DNA from: Nephrocerus scutellatus
Lineage: Eukaryota > Arthropoda > Insecta > Diptera > Pipunculidae
Reading direction: 5' to 3'
Assembly: GCA_947095585.1 (NCBI GenBank)
Contig: OX352765.1
Span: 92,402,965-92,466,964 of the forward strand
Length of the DNA stretch: 64,000 nt
The translations under genes and the position numbers were made by a program. The notes beneath the pieces are model-generated. The model ran no database searches and was not told the origin of the DNA. It worked only from the letters and a program-made list of their open reading frames with translations. This document shows positions 33,110 through 43,753 of the stretch, in pieces. Each line of letters begins with the position of its first letter. The stretch's first letter is position 1.

Positions 33110-34455
33110 ATCATCATCATCAATATGTTTGTCTACACAACCGGGCTCCGGTCCTGGCCTCCCGCAAAAAGTCTCTCAACCGTACCCAATTTCGAGCCGA
33201 TGTCATCCATCTTGGCATCCCTAAACTCTAGGCTACGCCATCCTTCCAGCGTAGCCTCGGTGTCGTGTTCCATAAATCCTACCACAAAGGACTTTCCGAG
33301 CAGGATCCTCTTCGCTCATACGAGCTCCGGAGCCTAGCGAGCTTAATTTTCTTCACGACGTCGACATCGCGGTAATGCTCGTAGATCTTATCATTATAGA
33401 GTGTCCGGAATCGTCGTCCTCACATACAGGGCTATCAATTATCCGTAAGACTTTTCTATCGTTCGCGCCTAAGAGGTCGGAATTCATTTTGCTGAGCACC
33501 CAAGTCTCGGATCCATATGCAAGTACTGGTATGAGCATTATCTTATACACCAGCAGCTTGGATGTTATGGTTAAATTCCTGGATTAAAAGAGTCTTGACA
33601 GGCTACAGTAGGCTTGAGCAACCGTGCGCGTATTTCTGGTTCCATGCTGTTATCGGCTGCTACAGTTCACCCGAGATATTTAAAGGATTGCACTACTTAA
33701 AATTCACGCTCCATTATTTTAATTGAGGGACCAATGTTGGATCTTCTACTCGCAGACGTGGCCACCATATACTTTGTTTTGCTCTTCTTTATGTGCAGCC
33801 TCAGATTTCGTGCCGCCCGCCCGATCTGGATGAAAGCTTCCTATACAGCTCTTTGGTTTCTACCAACGATGTCAATGTCGTCTGCGTAAGCCAGTATCTG
33901 AATAGACGCCGTTACGTCAGAGTCTCTGATCACTTTAGCTACTCATGAAAGCTCTAAGATGCCTTTAAGATCGGCGATCAGATTACCCTCTTTGTCTTTG
34001 CAGTATGTGCAACACGGAGTATATTGCGTCATGCCGCGGACTCTTTGGTAGAACACCCGCGCCTGGTGCCGTCCTAGCCCTTTATACTGTTCTAGTTCGC
34101 GGACGAGATTCTTCTCCCAGGCTGCTTTCTTTTGCCGGTGAACTATTTTTTCATATCTTCTGTCGTCGTCGTTCATCAGTGTATCCGAGGCTGATTTGGA
34201 GTTCCGTAATAAAGTTTTTCTACGGGCTAGGTTATTGGCCTCGCGCCAACCTTACTTTGAAGGGACTAGCCCGATCATTTAGCTTTTCCTGTATTTGGAG
34301 GAAAATTACCGGCGGCCACCACGTGGAGGTTTGATCGCACTTCCACCAGTCAGAGATAGTTACGGCCACCTGCAGTTCTGAAGCATTCTGTGTTATTTGT
34401 TCTATTCTGGTAATAGCTGACCGCCAAAAACCATCTCTTGAGTGCGCCATTTTGC
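33110..34455 (-). mobile_element. E1: longest RTE-like LINE copy
   Basis: Starts on the minus strand at about 34455 with ISDWWKCDQTSTWWPPV and LNDRASPFKVRLARGQ. It then has the pre-RT frame VHRQKKAAWEKNLVRELEQY..CKDKEGNLIADLKG (33943-34176). A deletion jumps to the second half of the RT, YWLTQTTLTSLVETKEL/AYADDIDIVGRNQ (about 33840-33930). The C-terminus SETWVLSKMNSDLLG and DRKVLRIID (33353-33550) follow, and a (CAT)n 3' tail (33109-33123). The region between the fingers and the YADD box is gone. Confidence 0.8.
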
Positions 34456-34469
34456 CACAACAGACCTGT

Positions 34470-35060
34470 CAAGGGTAGTTTGGATTGTATTTATATTCAG
34501 CCTGAAGCGTTCAAGTACGAGATCAGTTGGATAATCGTGTACTCAGAAAGCTCATTGATGTCGGCAAGGACTTTCTCGGTCACATCTAAGCAACTCCCGC
34601 AAAAAAAAAGCCAGAGGCCAGTGAATACAGCAACCAAAGGGAAAAGGAAATGGAGATCTGGAGATCAGCTCGATGGATTTGTTATTGTTATAGGAAGGCC
34701 ACATCACTCTTGACGTGGTGCAATTGGTCCATTTATTCCACCTTTGCTGTGATTTGGTGGTAAGGAAGGAAAGAACACGAAGCTCAAAGGACAGCAGATT
34801 CTCTCAGTGCAGTCCATGTCAAGTGGGGCGACCTTCTTTGCCAGCACGTCTGCTTTTCATTGTTGTCAATGTCGCTGTGTCCCGGCACTCAAACTAGGGT
34901 CAAGTCTATGCATTGGCTTATCGAAGCCAGGCAAGGATGATAGCGTTGAGTGTCTTAACAAAGGCATTCCTGCATGCAGCTCAAACGTGATCTGTTAGTA
35001 TTTTGGTCCATTCCCAGAAAACACCTAGTTGACGAGATCGTTAAGTTCGTGTATCGTGTA
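34470..35060 (-). mobile_element. E3d: RNase H/3' end fragment, sister of 12.9-13.7 kb
   Basis: The minus strand has PGHSDIDNNEK (RNase H block) at about 34845-34885 and TGYCGCGATCAG-type 3' sequence. The text TCAAGTACGAGATCAGTTGG matches 13073-13090. Many frame breaks. Confidence 0.55.
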
Positions 35061-35460
35061 GACGTACCAATTTTAAATCCACTTTCTAAGACCCGATTTT
35101 ATTCATACTTTGCTTACTTTTTGGAGTGATCGAGCCCTGAGGCCCGAAGGGTGCCCATATAATTTTTTTAATTCTCTTTATTAACTTCTCTTGCCCGTGG
35201 CATGTCAGTTTGTCGGTCGGTCGATCAGTTTGTCGTGGAATCTGGCTATCAATTTTTAACCCACTTCCCAAAGCCCAAATTTTAAACACGTCTGTATCTC
35301 CGATGGACAAAACTTTTTGTAAAAATTTTGGACTGATTGGGCCTCGCGCTTCCAAATTATTTTTTTTAAAAAGTAACCCGATTTTATTCAAACTTTCCAC
35401 ACATGTGTATCTCCGATAAGAGAATTTAATTTTAATTTTTATGGGTTGTTTTATTATTTA
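35060..35460 (+). repeat. R-A dispersed non-coding repeat, two to three units
   Basis: Contains AAGACCCGATTTTATTCATAC, TTAACTTCTCTTGCCCGTGG, a TCGGTCGGTCGATC run, CAATTTTTAACCCACTTCCC, ACACATGTGTATCTCCGAT and TTTTTATGGGTTGTTTTAT, all shared with 53.66-54.04 kb. Confidence 0.75.
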
Positions 35461-35464
35461 TATG

Positions 35465-37630
35465 AATCAAGGATTTGTTTGCGATTAAGTATATTTCATA
35501 GAAAGAGTATTAAGATGGAAAGGTGAAAGGTTCTTTTCGGCTATAGCTATATCCAGCACGGAAAACCAGAGATTTGTATGGCTGAGGGGCTCGATTAAAT
35601 TAAAATAAATCATTAACAACATTATTGTTGTTCTTTTTCACCATTTATTGGGATTTCTTTTTGTTAATAGAAGGCAAATCAAGAACACACGTCGCCAGGT
35701 GCTTGACCGAGTATCTTCAAGAAGCGTGAATCGATGTAATGGCTTCACCTGCAAAGAGGCCGGACATGAACACGTTTCGGACGTTTGGTAGAAAAGAGAG
35801 TTAAGATTGAGATCTGACTTTCCAGAGACATTTAGCGGCTTGAAATCTGTTCTAACAGAACCATAAGAGAATATGGGCGGTGTCGTTATAAATAAACCCG
35901 TATGTCCAGGCGAAATTTCGTTTTATTCGACGATTAGCGAGGAAATAAAGCCGAGAGGACTCGTCAACAAAATGTTGACGTTTTTATCCTTTTCATTTTA
36001 TTTGGTTTTTTTTTTAGTTTATCTTTCTTTTTCCTTTGCCGCTTAAAGTTTAAAAAACCTTAAGAGATAATAATAATAATTTATCAACTACTGAAGATGG
36101 AACTTTAAGTTCCGAAATCGATCTAGCAAATAAATAAAACTTCACAATAGGGAAGATTTTGAAAATATATTCAATTAAAAGAAAATTATTATTTCTTTAA
36201 TTTTTTCATATTACAAAGTGGAGTAAGCAGCAAGAAAAAGAGATTCATTGTGAATTTTAATTATTTCAGAAAAACGTCTCAGTTCAAACTTAGTTTAAGT
36301 TACGAGTATAGCTAAAATTATGAGGTGTGTCACTTTATGTAACCCAGTAAAGCCTCCATTTATCGTTTTTCTTCTAAAAATATAAAGGAAATTGGCACTT
36401 AAGCATAAAAAACTAAACAAATCCTTCTAGCTATGCAGCTAGATTCGCTTACTATTGCTTGTGCTAATTTCTTCTTTGAAAACTAAAAGATGCGTTTCAT
36501 TTATCATCCAGCCATAGCAAAATAGATAAATAGGTTCGAGTCAAAACGTAACTCAAACAACAGGAGTAAGGAAGGGGTTGAATTCTCCTCGTTTATATTG
36601 AGGTTAACACTCTCTGGTGTTAAATAGAAATTCCCCTATTTACCTCCAATGTACGGGGACGAAATATCCCATCATGTTATCTTTCCCCAACTACCACTTA
36701 ATGTACTAAATTTTTTGCAAGGGTTAATTCACCCCTTAATACCCACTTGTACTAAAAGTACTAAAAATGGTATATGTCTCAAACGCAAATGTGTTCTTAA
36801 TGGGTGTCCTATAAAAATATGTTCACGAAATGCAATGGGCGTAGATGTTAGTAGTACACCATGTATGTGGACTCCATTTACCGTCAACGGAGAATTTAAC
36901 TACAGATGAACAAGAACAGGTGCAGTTGAATGTTGAATGTAATTTGCCAGCTTAGTGGACGGCAGCAATTAAATAAATATTTCAATCAGTAGAGAGAAAA
37001 TACAGCATGAAACTTCTTCGGAAGCTAGAAAATCCAAATTCATTGAAATAATAAGTGAATGTTTCTAAATGCTTCATAGATAGCCAGTTATGATTTGGTT
37101 TATATCCTGCAAAGTCATGCAGTGTCCTAGATAGTACTAAGAGTCCACCTATTGTGTTTTATATTTTTGTTAACTGTGGAATGTGTTGTGCCGGTGTGTG
37201 TGTACCAATTTAAAGCTCATTTTGCAAAGCATTAAACTGAACCTTTCTGAAAGCTTGAAAATAACCGATTGCACGAACTGCCTAGAAGTTGTCTGTACTA
37301 TCATGTGTAGTTCATGTTGGAATCCCTTTACCAATGTCATACACTGGAAAAAATAATTTTGTGAATATAAAAAGAAAAAATTTGATGAGAGTTTCTAAGC
37401 AACGCCTTATGTCATACCGATCGATGTGTTTCGTAGCAAATCATAGCTATGTGTTGGTCGTAGCAATGCGTAAAGCGAAGCTTGCTTATGTAGCGATATA
37501 TATTTCGTATAGGAAAGCGTATTCCGATACGTGATTTCGGGGCGATGTGTTGCTTAGCAAAGCGTGTATAGATCCGTTTTTTTTTTTGATTGATTTCTAC
37601 CCTAGCCCATATGACTCTGCGACCTGAAAG
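35465..37630. other. Unique AT-rich non-coding stretch
   Basis: No exon, LINE or SINE recognised in 2.2 kb. Confidence 0.5.
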
Positions 37631-37639
37631 ATCTATTGT

Positions 37640-37862
37640 ACCTTAGGGTTTGTTTATTCTAAGAGACGTACCACCTCACTAATGAACGATAGAAAATCCT
37701 TAGTAGCAGAATTTCTTAACCGCTCCGCTGTAGAGCATATTTCCTTGTGAAAGATGCGTCTCCTTAACCAAAGTAATGCTGGCCATTCACAGAGAATGTG
37801 CTCGGATGACTCTTCATCTTCCGAGATGAACCTACATTCTGTCTCTGAGACCACACCATTTT
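37640..37862 (-). mobile_element. E3a: LINE 3' end with knuckle remnant
   Basis: The minus strand reads VSETECRFISEDEESSEHIL then CEWPALLWLRRRIFHKEICS, close to the 47.8-48.0 kb copy. The second knuckle Cys is lost (CRF-I instead of CGFC). Confidence 0.75.
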
Positions 37863-37877
37863 TGTTGTCAAAAGTGA

Positions 37878-38240
37878 ATGCCTATGGAAATAATAACACC
37901 CTGCTCGATTGGACTAGTAACTACCTTTCTGATCGTTCAACCCAGATGCATCCCGCCCATTCTCGAACCCATCCGTAATACCAGTTCCTCAACTCGAGCC
38001 CACGGGTCTACCATTAGGCCTATTTTCGAACGTACTAACCAATTAAGAGATAACTTCTTTAGCCGCACTATAGTTATGTGGAATGAATTGCCTGATTCTG
38101 TGTTTCCGCATTCATATGATCTGCAGTCATTTAAGACACACGTGCTTAGACATATCATCTTTTCTTCTCCCTAATTTCCTCACGCCCACGCTGTGCTAAG
38201 CTCTTTAAGGGTGCAAATCCCTTTAGCGTGCGTACATTAA
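37878..38240 (+). mobile_element. E2: CR1/jockey-like LINE, RT scrap plus intact-looking C-terminus
   Basis: Begins with GNNNTLLDWTSNYLSDRSTQM (RT block), then jumps to RTNQLRDNFFSRTIVMWNEL and HSYDLQSFKTHVLRHI..SSP, stop, and a short 3' UTR ending near GGGTGCAAATCCCTTTAGCG. The FFSRT..MWNELP motif is the CR1-type C-terminus. Confidence 0.75.
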
Positions 38241-38244
38241 AAAA

Positions 38245-39415
38245 ATGGAACCAGAAATACGCGCACGGTTGCTTAAAGCCATCAAGGCCTAATATAGTCT
38301 GTCAAGACTCTTCAAATCCAGGAATTTAACCATAGCATCCAAGCTGCTGCTGTATAAGACAATGGTCATTCCAGTGCTGGGTGCTTAGCAAAAAGCATTC
38401 TGACCTCTTAGCCGTCCCCGTGGGGGTTCCAATTGCGTCTTAACTTATATTCATGGTTAGGGTGCTGGGCTTTACCACGGGATATTAAATACGGGTTGCG
38501 GGTGCTTAGAGTATGCTCGAGATGAGCAATGTCTTCGTGCTTTGCGACCCGAAGTGGACTACTCTGGTACTTAGAATTTCCTTATGGGGGGCAAGTCTTC
38601 GTATTAGGTAGTTCATTTCGTACAGGTCTGTGATTGGGACAGAGGGAGTAGTTATATTCCAAACGGCTAGGAGATGGTAGTAATCCTAGTGGCAAATGAT
38701 AAGGTTCGAGGTTCCGGACGATGTGCTGCCAAGGCGGTAGTGCACCTACGCCCAGGCACTCATACTGAACGAACTGAGTCCCTTGATGTCAGATCTAACC
38801 AAGGCCGCGTTGGTACCGCGTGAGTTGTCCGTGCCCACAGACAATTAGGACCGACCGTAAGGTTGACCGGTCTGAGGACAACTTTGGTTGAGGACCCAGC
38901 TCGTTCTGGGGATGAAACGCGGCGACTTACGGTTTTACGAGAACCGCTAAATATTATTAGTTCATGAGCATGCTTAATGGCGAAGGATAGGCAAGCAGGG
39001 TTCGTCCCACTCAAAGAATGATGGCCTCTTAGCCGCGTTCGAGAGAAAAGTCTTACGGAGAATTGTTGGCCCCGTAGGTGAGGAAGGACGATTCCGGAGA
39101 CTCTTTAATGATGAGATATACGAGTGTTACCGCGATGTCGACATCGTGAAGAGAATCAAGCTCGGAAGGCTCCGGTGGGCAGGACACCTAGCTCGCATAG
39201 GCGTTGGGATCCTGCTCGGAAAGTCCTTTGCGGTAGGTTTTATGGAACACGACAGCGAGGCCAGCCAAGCCACGCTAGAAGGATGGCGTAGACCAGAACG
39301 CCCAGAGTTTAACGATGCCAAACTGGATGACATCGGCTCGAAATCGGGACCGGTGGAGAGACTTTTTGCGGGAGGCCAGGACCGGACCCCGGTTGTAGAG
39401 CCAAATATGATGATG
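38245..39415 (+). mobile_element. E1: RTE-like LINE split by a 0.6-kb insertion
   Basis: The left part 38245-38411 (CCAAGCTGCTGCTGTATAAG, GTGCTTAGCAAAAAGCATTC) and right part 39015-39415 (TCTTACGGAGAATTGTTGGC, RIKLGRLRWAGHLARIGVG, LDDIGSKSGPVERL) are consecutive segments of one element. The intervening 38412-39014 is foreign, and CCTCTTAGCCG occurs at both junctions. The 3' end reads CCGGTTGTAG then a decayed GAT run. Confidence 0.75.
38412..39014 (+). mobile_element. S2 insertion inside an RTE-like copy
   Basis: Shares ordered blocks with 15500-15800 (TTAGAGTATGCTC, ATCCTAGTGGCAAATGATAAG, GGTTCGAGGTTCCGGACGATG, CACTCATACTGAACGAACTG, AGATCTAACCAAGGCCGCGTTG). GGTTCGAGGTTCC resembles a Pol III B-box, and CGGCTAGGAGATGG upstream could be an A-box. 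Flanked by a 14-bp direct repeat with one mismatch (TG[AG]CCTCTTAGCCG). Confidence 0.55.
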
Positions 39416-39424
39416 TACTCCCAA

Positions 39425-41275
39425 TAATCCTCTTTCTTCACTTTTCGTTTTTGTGTTAGTTGCGGTTTCTTTTGACCATCTCGTTCTATGTTTTCGAATC
39501 AGCGCCAATGATTGGCCCAGTGTGGTGAATTACTTTGTAGATCAACATCACACCCTTACAAAAAAAAACTCCACAAGCACAATTAACCCTTTTCAGATTA
39601 TAAGTTTTCTGTGCCCGTAATAGTATTAATAACAACAATAATAATGCAGTAGTTGTATGGGTATTTTAATTTTTTTTTTATTAATATTTATGATAATATC
39701 AATAATAAGGAATATTACTATGAGTACGAGTACGAGTACAGTTAAGTCAGTTAATACACTAGAAAAAAATATCTTTATAATATATGATCAATATATAAAT
39801 TACACAAAAATCATTTATTACACATGGTACCGTTGGAATTTCTGTACTTTATATTTATTGTTAATTAATGTTGCGTTAATGTATTTACAATTACTTATTA
39901 TTACATCATATTGTTGTTGTTCCTTTTTAGTTTGTATTTATGTATTTGAGTATTTATTTGGGATTTCTGTTTTACTTCACTAACATATATATGCATTATG
40001 GGTACTTTCTAAATTCTGTATAAGTACATTAGAGGACAAAGGATATAACAAAAAGCTAAAAAGTATTTTGTTGTTGCTCTTAATCGGATTGAAATTAATG
40101 TGTTATGTGTTCAAGTGTGTGTGTGTCCGTGTGTGTGTGTGCAGTGTAGTAGTGTTGCCAGTTAAGTGGTCTTGTGGTGCACCTGGGTGAACTGGTGAGG
40201 AGCTTAGTTGGAACAATTTTTTAAATAAATAATATTGCAACAACTGTGAAGCGTTCTATTTAGATACATTAAGTGGACATTATTTAAGTTTTGTTCTTTG
40301 GCCTTTAGATTTTTGCAAGGATAGTGAAAAGTTTTTACCTTTACCTCCTAAAACTCAACTTTTTAGCAACCTACTCTGGTACAAGAAATGATAAACTTCT
40401 TACAAAGTTCGTCATAGTTTCGTTGAAAACAATTATTTTAAGAATTTAATTAACAATAACAACATGAGAGACCATCCTGTACAAGTTCATATCAATAACA
40501 TACTGATGCAGATGATCCTGACCTGCTGAAAAGTAGAACTACAGGACCTGCACATTAATGAGGCACAACAGGGTTCATGACTGCTGCATCTATAAAGTGA
40601 ACATCAAACATCCATCTACAAAAATTCCAAATAGAACCTGAGAGGTCACCTTTTTTGCCGAACAGACAATGGAACAAGAAATACGGGTACAAATCTCGCT
40701 AAGATCGCTAAGGGGATTAAGACACCACGTATGATCGTTCGGATTTATAAGATCCAAAAGTGGAGAAGACAAGTAAAGGTTGCGTGGACCCGAATCCCAG
40801 TTGCCTAACTGAAGAAAGAAGAAAGAAAGAAAGAAGAAGGCAACTAGCGAACCCAGACTGTAAGGCCATAGAAATTTTAAAGGAATCTTGGAACCAAAAT
40901 TTGTTAATAATAAAAACAAGAAAAATCTGTCAAAGGGGGACATAGGGAAAAAGAGACTGGCACTGGTGCACTAAAAGGGCGGTATAAAGGTGCTATTTCC
41001 CAAGCTCTAGGATCTACCACCTATTTCATTTTCTACCTTTCAGCGGGCTAGTTATGGTTCAATAGAAGTATTGTTTTTTGAAAAAAATAAGATCTGCGAG
41101 TAACCTTAAAGTTTTCACAATGAAAATGTCGCGGAAATCGCGTTAATACAAAGAAATGTTATATAATATACACAAACCGGAAGAACATCCGCCACAAAAT
41201 GATATCAGTACCCCCTAAAGAAGATTAACTTCAAAAATTTCTTAAAATTATTTTAATTTATATATTTTAATAATA
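39425..41275. other. Unique AT-rich non-coding stretch
   Basis: No exon recognised. Contains (GAGTAC)n at 39720-39739 and (TG)n at about 40115-40142. Confidence 0.5.
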
Positions 41276-41280
41276 ATACG

Positions 41281-41565
41281 CAGCGCGACAGACCGTTGCG
41301 GTCCAAGACCTAGCTTCTCGCGACCATTTGCGTTGTGCATGTGTATTTTTTCACAAAAATTGAAGGGACCTACAATTTAATGCCGTATCCGAACGGCGAA
41401 TTGAGAAGCTTTTCGTGACAAGTTATTACTCTCGGACGTTTGTCAGACATTCGCGAGAGGTGGGACACCGTGAAAAATACTTTTGGTGTTACTGGGATTC
41501 GAACCACGAACCTCCCGCTTAGCAGGCATGCAGTTATCCACTGAGCCACGCCAAGCCCACTTTAT
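41281..41565 (-). mobile_element. SINE S1, copy 4 (most complete; tRNA-like head, body, tail)
   Basis: On the minus strand the head begins near 41565 with GCTTGGCG. An A-box TGGCTCAGTGG and a perfect B-box GGTTCGAATCC follow, spaced about 43 bp apart; between them CTGCTAA looks like a Ser-type anticodon loop. The body includes GCGAATGTCTGACAAACGTC, TTCGCCGTTCGGATACGGC and GACCGCAACGGTCTGTCGCG. A (TAT)n-rich tail lies at 41265-41285. Confidence 0.8.
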
Positions 41566-41679
41566 ACATTTTAGTTTCTAATAAAATATTTATGTTACAT
41601 AAGTCCCTGGAGATGTCGACTTCCTGGCTCAAGACGATTATATAATTTCATCAACATGGAGATGGGATTGGAATATGGC

Positions 41680-42545
41680 AAACCACATAGAACCCTGAAA
41701 ATATCACCAAAAAAGTCCAAAAGACCTCGAAATACCCCAGAAATATACCCAAAACCTTTCCCCAAAAGACACCTTCTACATCACTCTAATACTCTTACAA
41801 GACCACCTCAAGTCCCCAGTCATGATCGTCTCAAAAAACTCCCTCTAGGCAACTCTCTAGACCCGTCATAAGACCTCTCAAAACTCCCTAAATACCCACT
41901 CAAGACCTATATCAGGACCCCCATCAATACGCCTTAAGATCCTTCTCAAAACACCTTTAAGACTCTCTTGAGACGTCCTCAAGACCTTCTTAACACCCCC
42001 TGAAGTACCCTCTCGACACTCCATCAAGATCCTTTTTAAGACCGCACTTAAGACCCCCTGTGGATTCCTCTCAAGACCACCTCAACACTACTCATTGCCC
42101 TATCGAAACAATCTCTCTAGACCCCTCTTGACCCCTTTAAAGACGCCATCGACACCACTCTAACACTCCCACAAGACCACCGCAAGTCCACAGTCATGAA
42201 CGTCTCAAAACTCCCTCTAGACCCCTCTCTAGACCCTCTCAAAACTCACTCAAGACAATCCTTAAGATCCCACTCCATTTCCCCTTACGACCCCCTATTA
42301 GAACCCCTCAAGATCCTTCTCAAGACATCCTTTAGACTCTCTCAAGACGTCCTCAAGACCCTTTTAAGACCCCTTGAAGAGCCCCTCAAACCACCTACAA
42401 TACCCCCTTCAAACCACTCTCAACACTTAAGATTGGCTCTAGACCCGCCTCAAGCCCCCTTAACACCTTTCTAAGACGGCTTCAAGACTCCCAAAAAACC
42501 TCTTCAGGACCATCTCAAAACACCCTTAAGACCCGTCCTCGAAAA
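41680..42545 (+). repeat. AAGACC/CTCAAGACC minisatellite with ~370-bp higher-order unit
   Basis: Short units such as CTCAAGACCCTCT and TCAAAACTCCC repeat throughout. On top of that, the segment from AGTCCCCAGTCATGATCGTC (41813) to GACGTCCTCAAGACC (about 41980) reappears from 42184 to about 42360, so the array was duplicated as a block of about 370 bp. Open frames here (e.g. 42196-42474) are repeat artefacts. Confidence 0.8.
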
Positions 42546-42664
42546 GTCGTACCACAAAAATGAGATTGTCAAATAACAGCATTAGAATGAAAAAGACGTG
42601 ACAGAATGACATATAAACAGACAGACAGACAAGTTAATATAAAAAAAACACTCTTGTAAGTTAA

Positions 42665-43340
42665 AGTTTGTAAAAATGAATTGCTCCTTCAATCTAAAAG
42701 AATGAAGAGGATCCTATCGAGATTAAGAAGGAATCACAGAACAGGGAAGGACCACTTCTGCAGACTGGCAAACAGCGATGTACATTAACCTTCTTGTGCC
42801 ATACATAACGATCAAGCTGGACGATGAAAGCCAAATCTACCCAACCAAGGTGAAAGTGTCGCCCGAGCTTCTAAGAACTGCAGAAGATGACTTGGTGGAG
42901 TACATACACCAGCTTATCTCAATAATTTGGTCAGCTAAATGGTTACCTGATGTCCGATCCACAAGAAAGGAGGCCTTCTAAACTGCGCCAACTATACATC
43001 TTGTTCAGCTTAACTTCGCCTGTAAGATCCTATCTTCCGTATTGTGTAAACGCCTCAAGCTAATCATTACCAACCCGATTGTCTTGCATCGTATCGGCTT
43101 TAGGCCACAGTCGACCATATATAAGCACTCTGTCACGCACTACGTATTCCACTTCCAATAGATGAGCTCTTCATTCATAAGAAAAACTCAGGATGTGGCC
43201 ACGTTTGGTTGGAAAAATAGTACCATTCTTGAACGAATGTTAAGCCTCATACTGCCGCACTCATTTTTGATATCCAAAATACAACTAAGCTATTTTAGAT
43301 ATGACAGCCATATATCAAAGGGGGACTCAAAAACTAATCA
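42665..43340 (+). mobile_element. E1-like: RTE-type LINE, RT finger/palm fragment
   Basis: Reads LISIIWSAKWLPDVRSTRKE then LVQLNFACKILSSVLCKRLK, NPIVLHRIGFRPQSTIYKHS, the region before and at RT motif 2 of RTE-type elements (CGFRPGRSTxD). It covers part of what is missing from the 33.1-34.4 kb copy. Stops and frameshifts present. Confidence 0.65.
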
Positions 43341-43623
43341 GAATTCCAAATATTAGCTAAATAAAATAAAATATTTTTTCTAACCTAATGCCAATGCCTC
43401 GTTAGCTGCTCCATTTTGGTTGCAACAACAATTTCTATATTAAAAATATATAATTTTTTTCTATGTTACGTTAAGTATTTAACATTTACTTACTTCTATA
43501 ACATATTTTGTGTATGTGTGTGTGTGTTTGTGTGTAATTTCTTTTTATTTTCGGTTTTGGACTTTTTCGTCGCCTGCTCGCTTCCTTGTTACCCAACGGA
43601 AAACTTTTTGTAGTTCAGTCCCA

Positions 43624-43629
43624 TTTATT
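43624..43629 (-). promoter_or_regulatory. Polyadenylation signal of the ENT4-like gene
   Basis: AATAAA on the minus strand, about 125 bases beyond the stop codon of the transporter. The 3' UTR between them contains a TG-rich stretch (43505-43535). Confidence 0.5.
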
Positions 43630-43753
43630 GTTTCCACCCATTGCTAAGAAGTTAAAGAGAAATATAGATGTGTGTGTGCGTGAGTATGTGTGAGAGGTGC
43701 AACAGAGCCTTCATCTGGAAATGCTCAACGCATCCACATTTCTCGCTGCTCCA

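Noticed and set aside
41493..41562. A tRNA-Ser-like sequence with perfect B-box
   Set aside because: The acceptor and anticodon stems do not pair properly and it continues into a repeated body, so it is a SINE head, not a tRNA gene.
42196..42474. A 92-aa Pro/Leu-rich frame
   Set aside because: Translation of the AAGACC tandem array; no start context or conservation signal.
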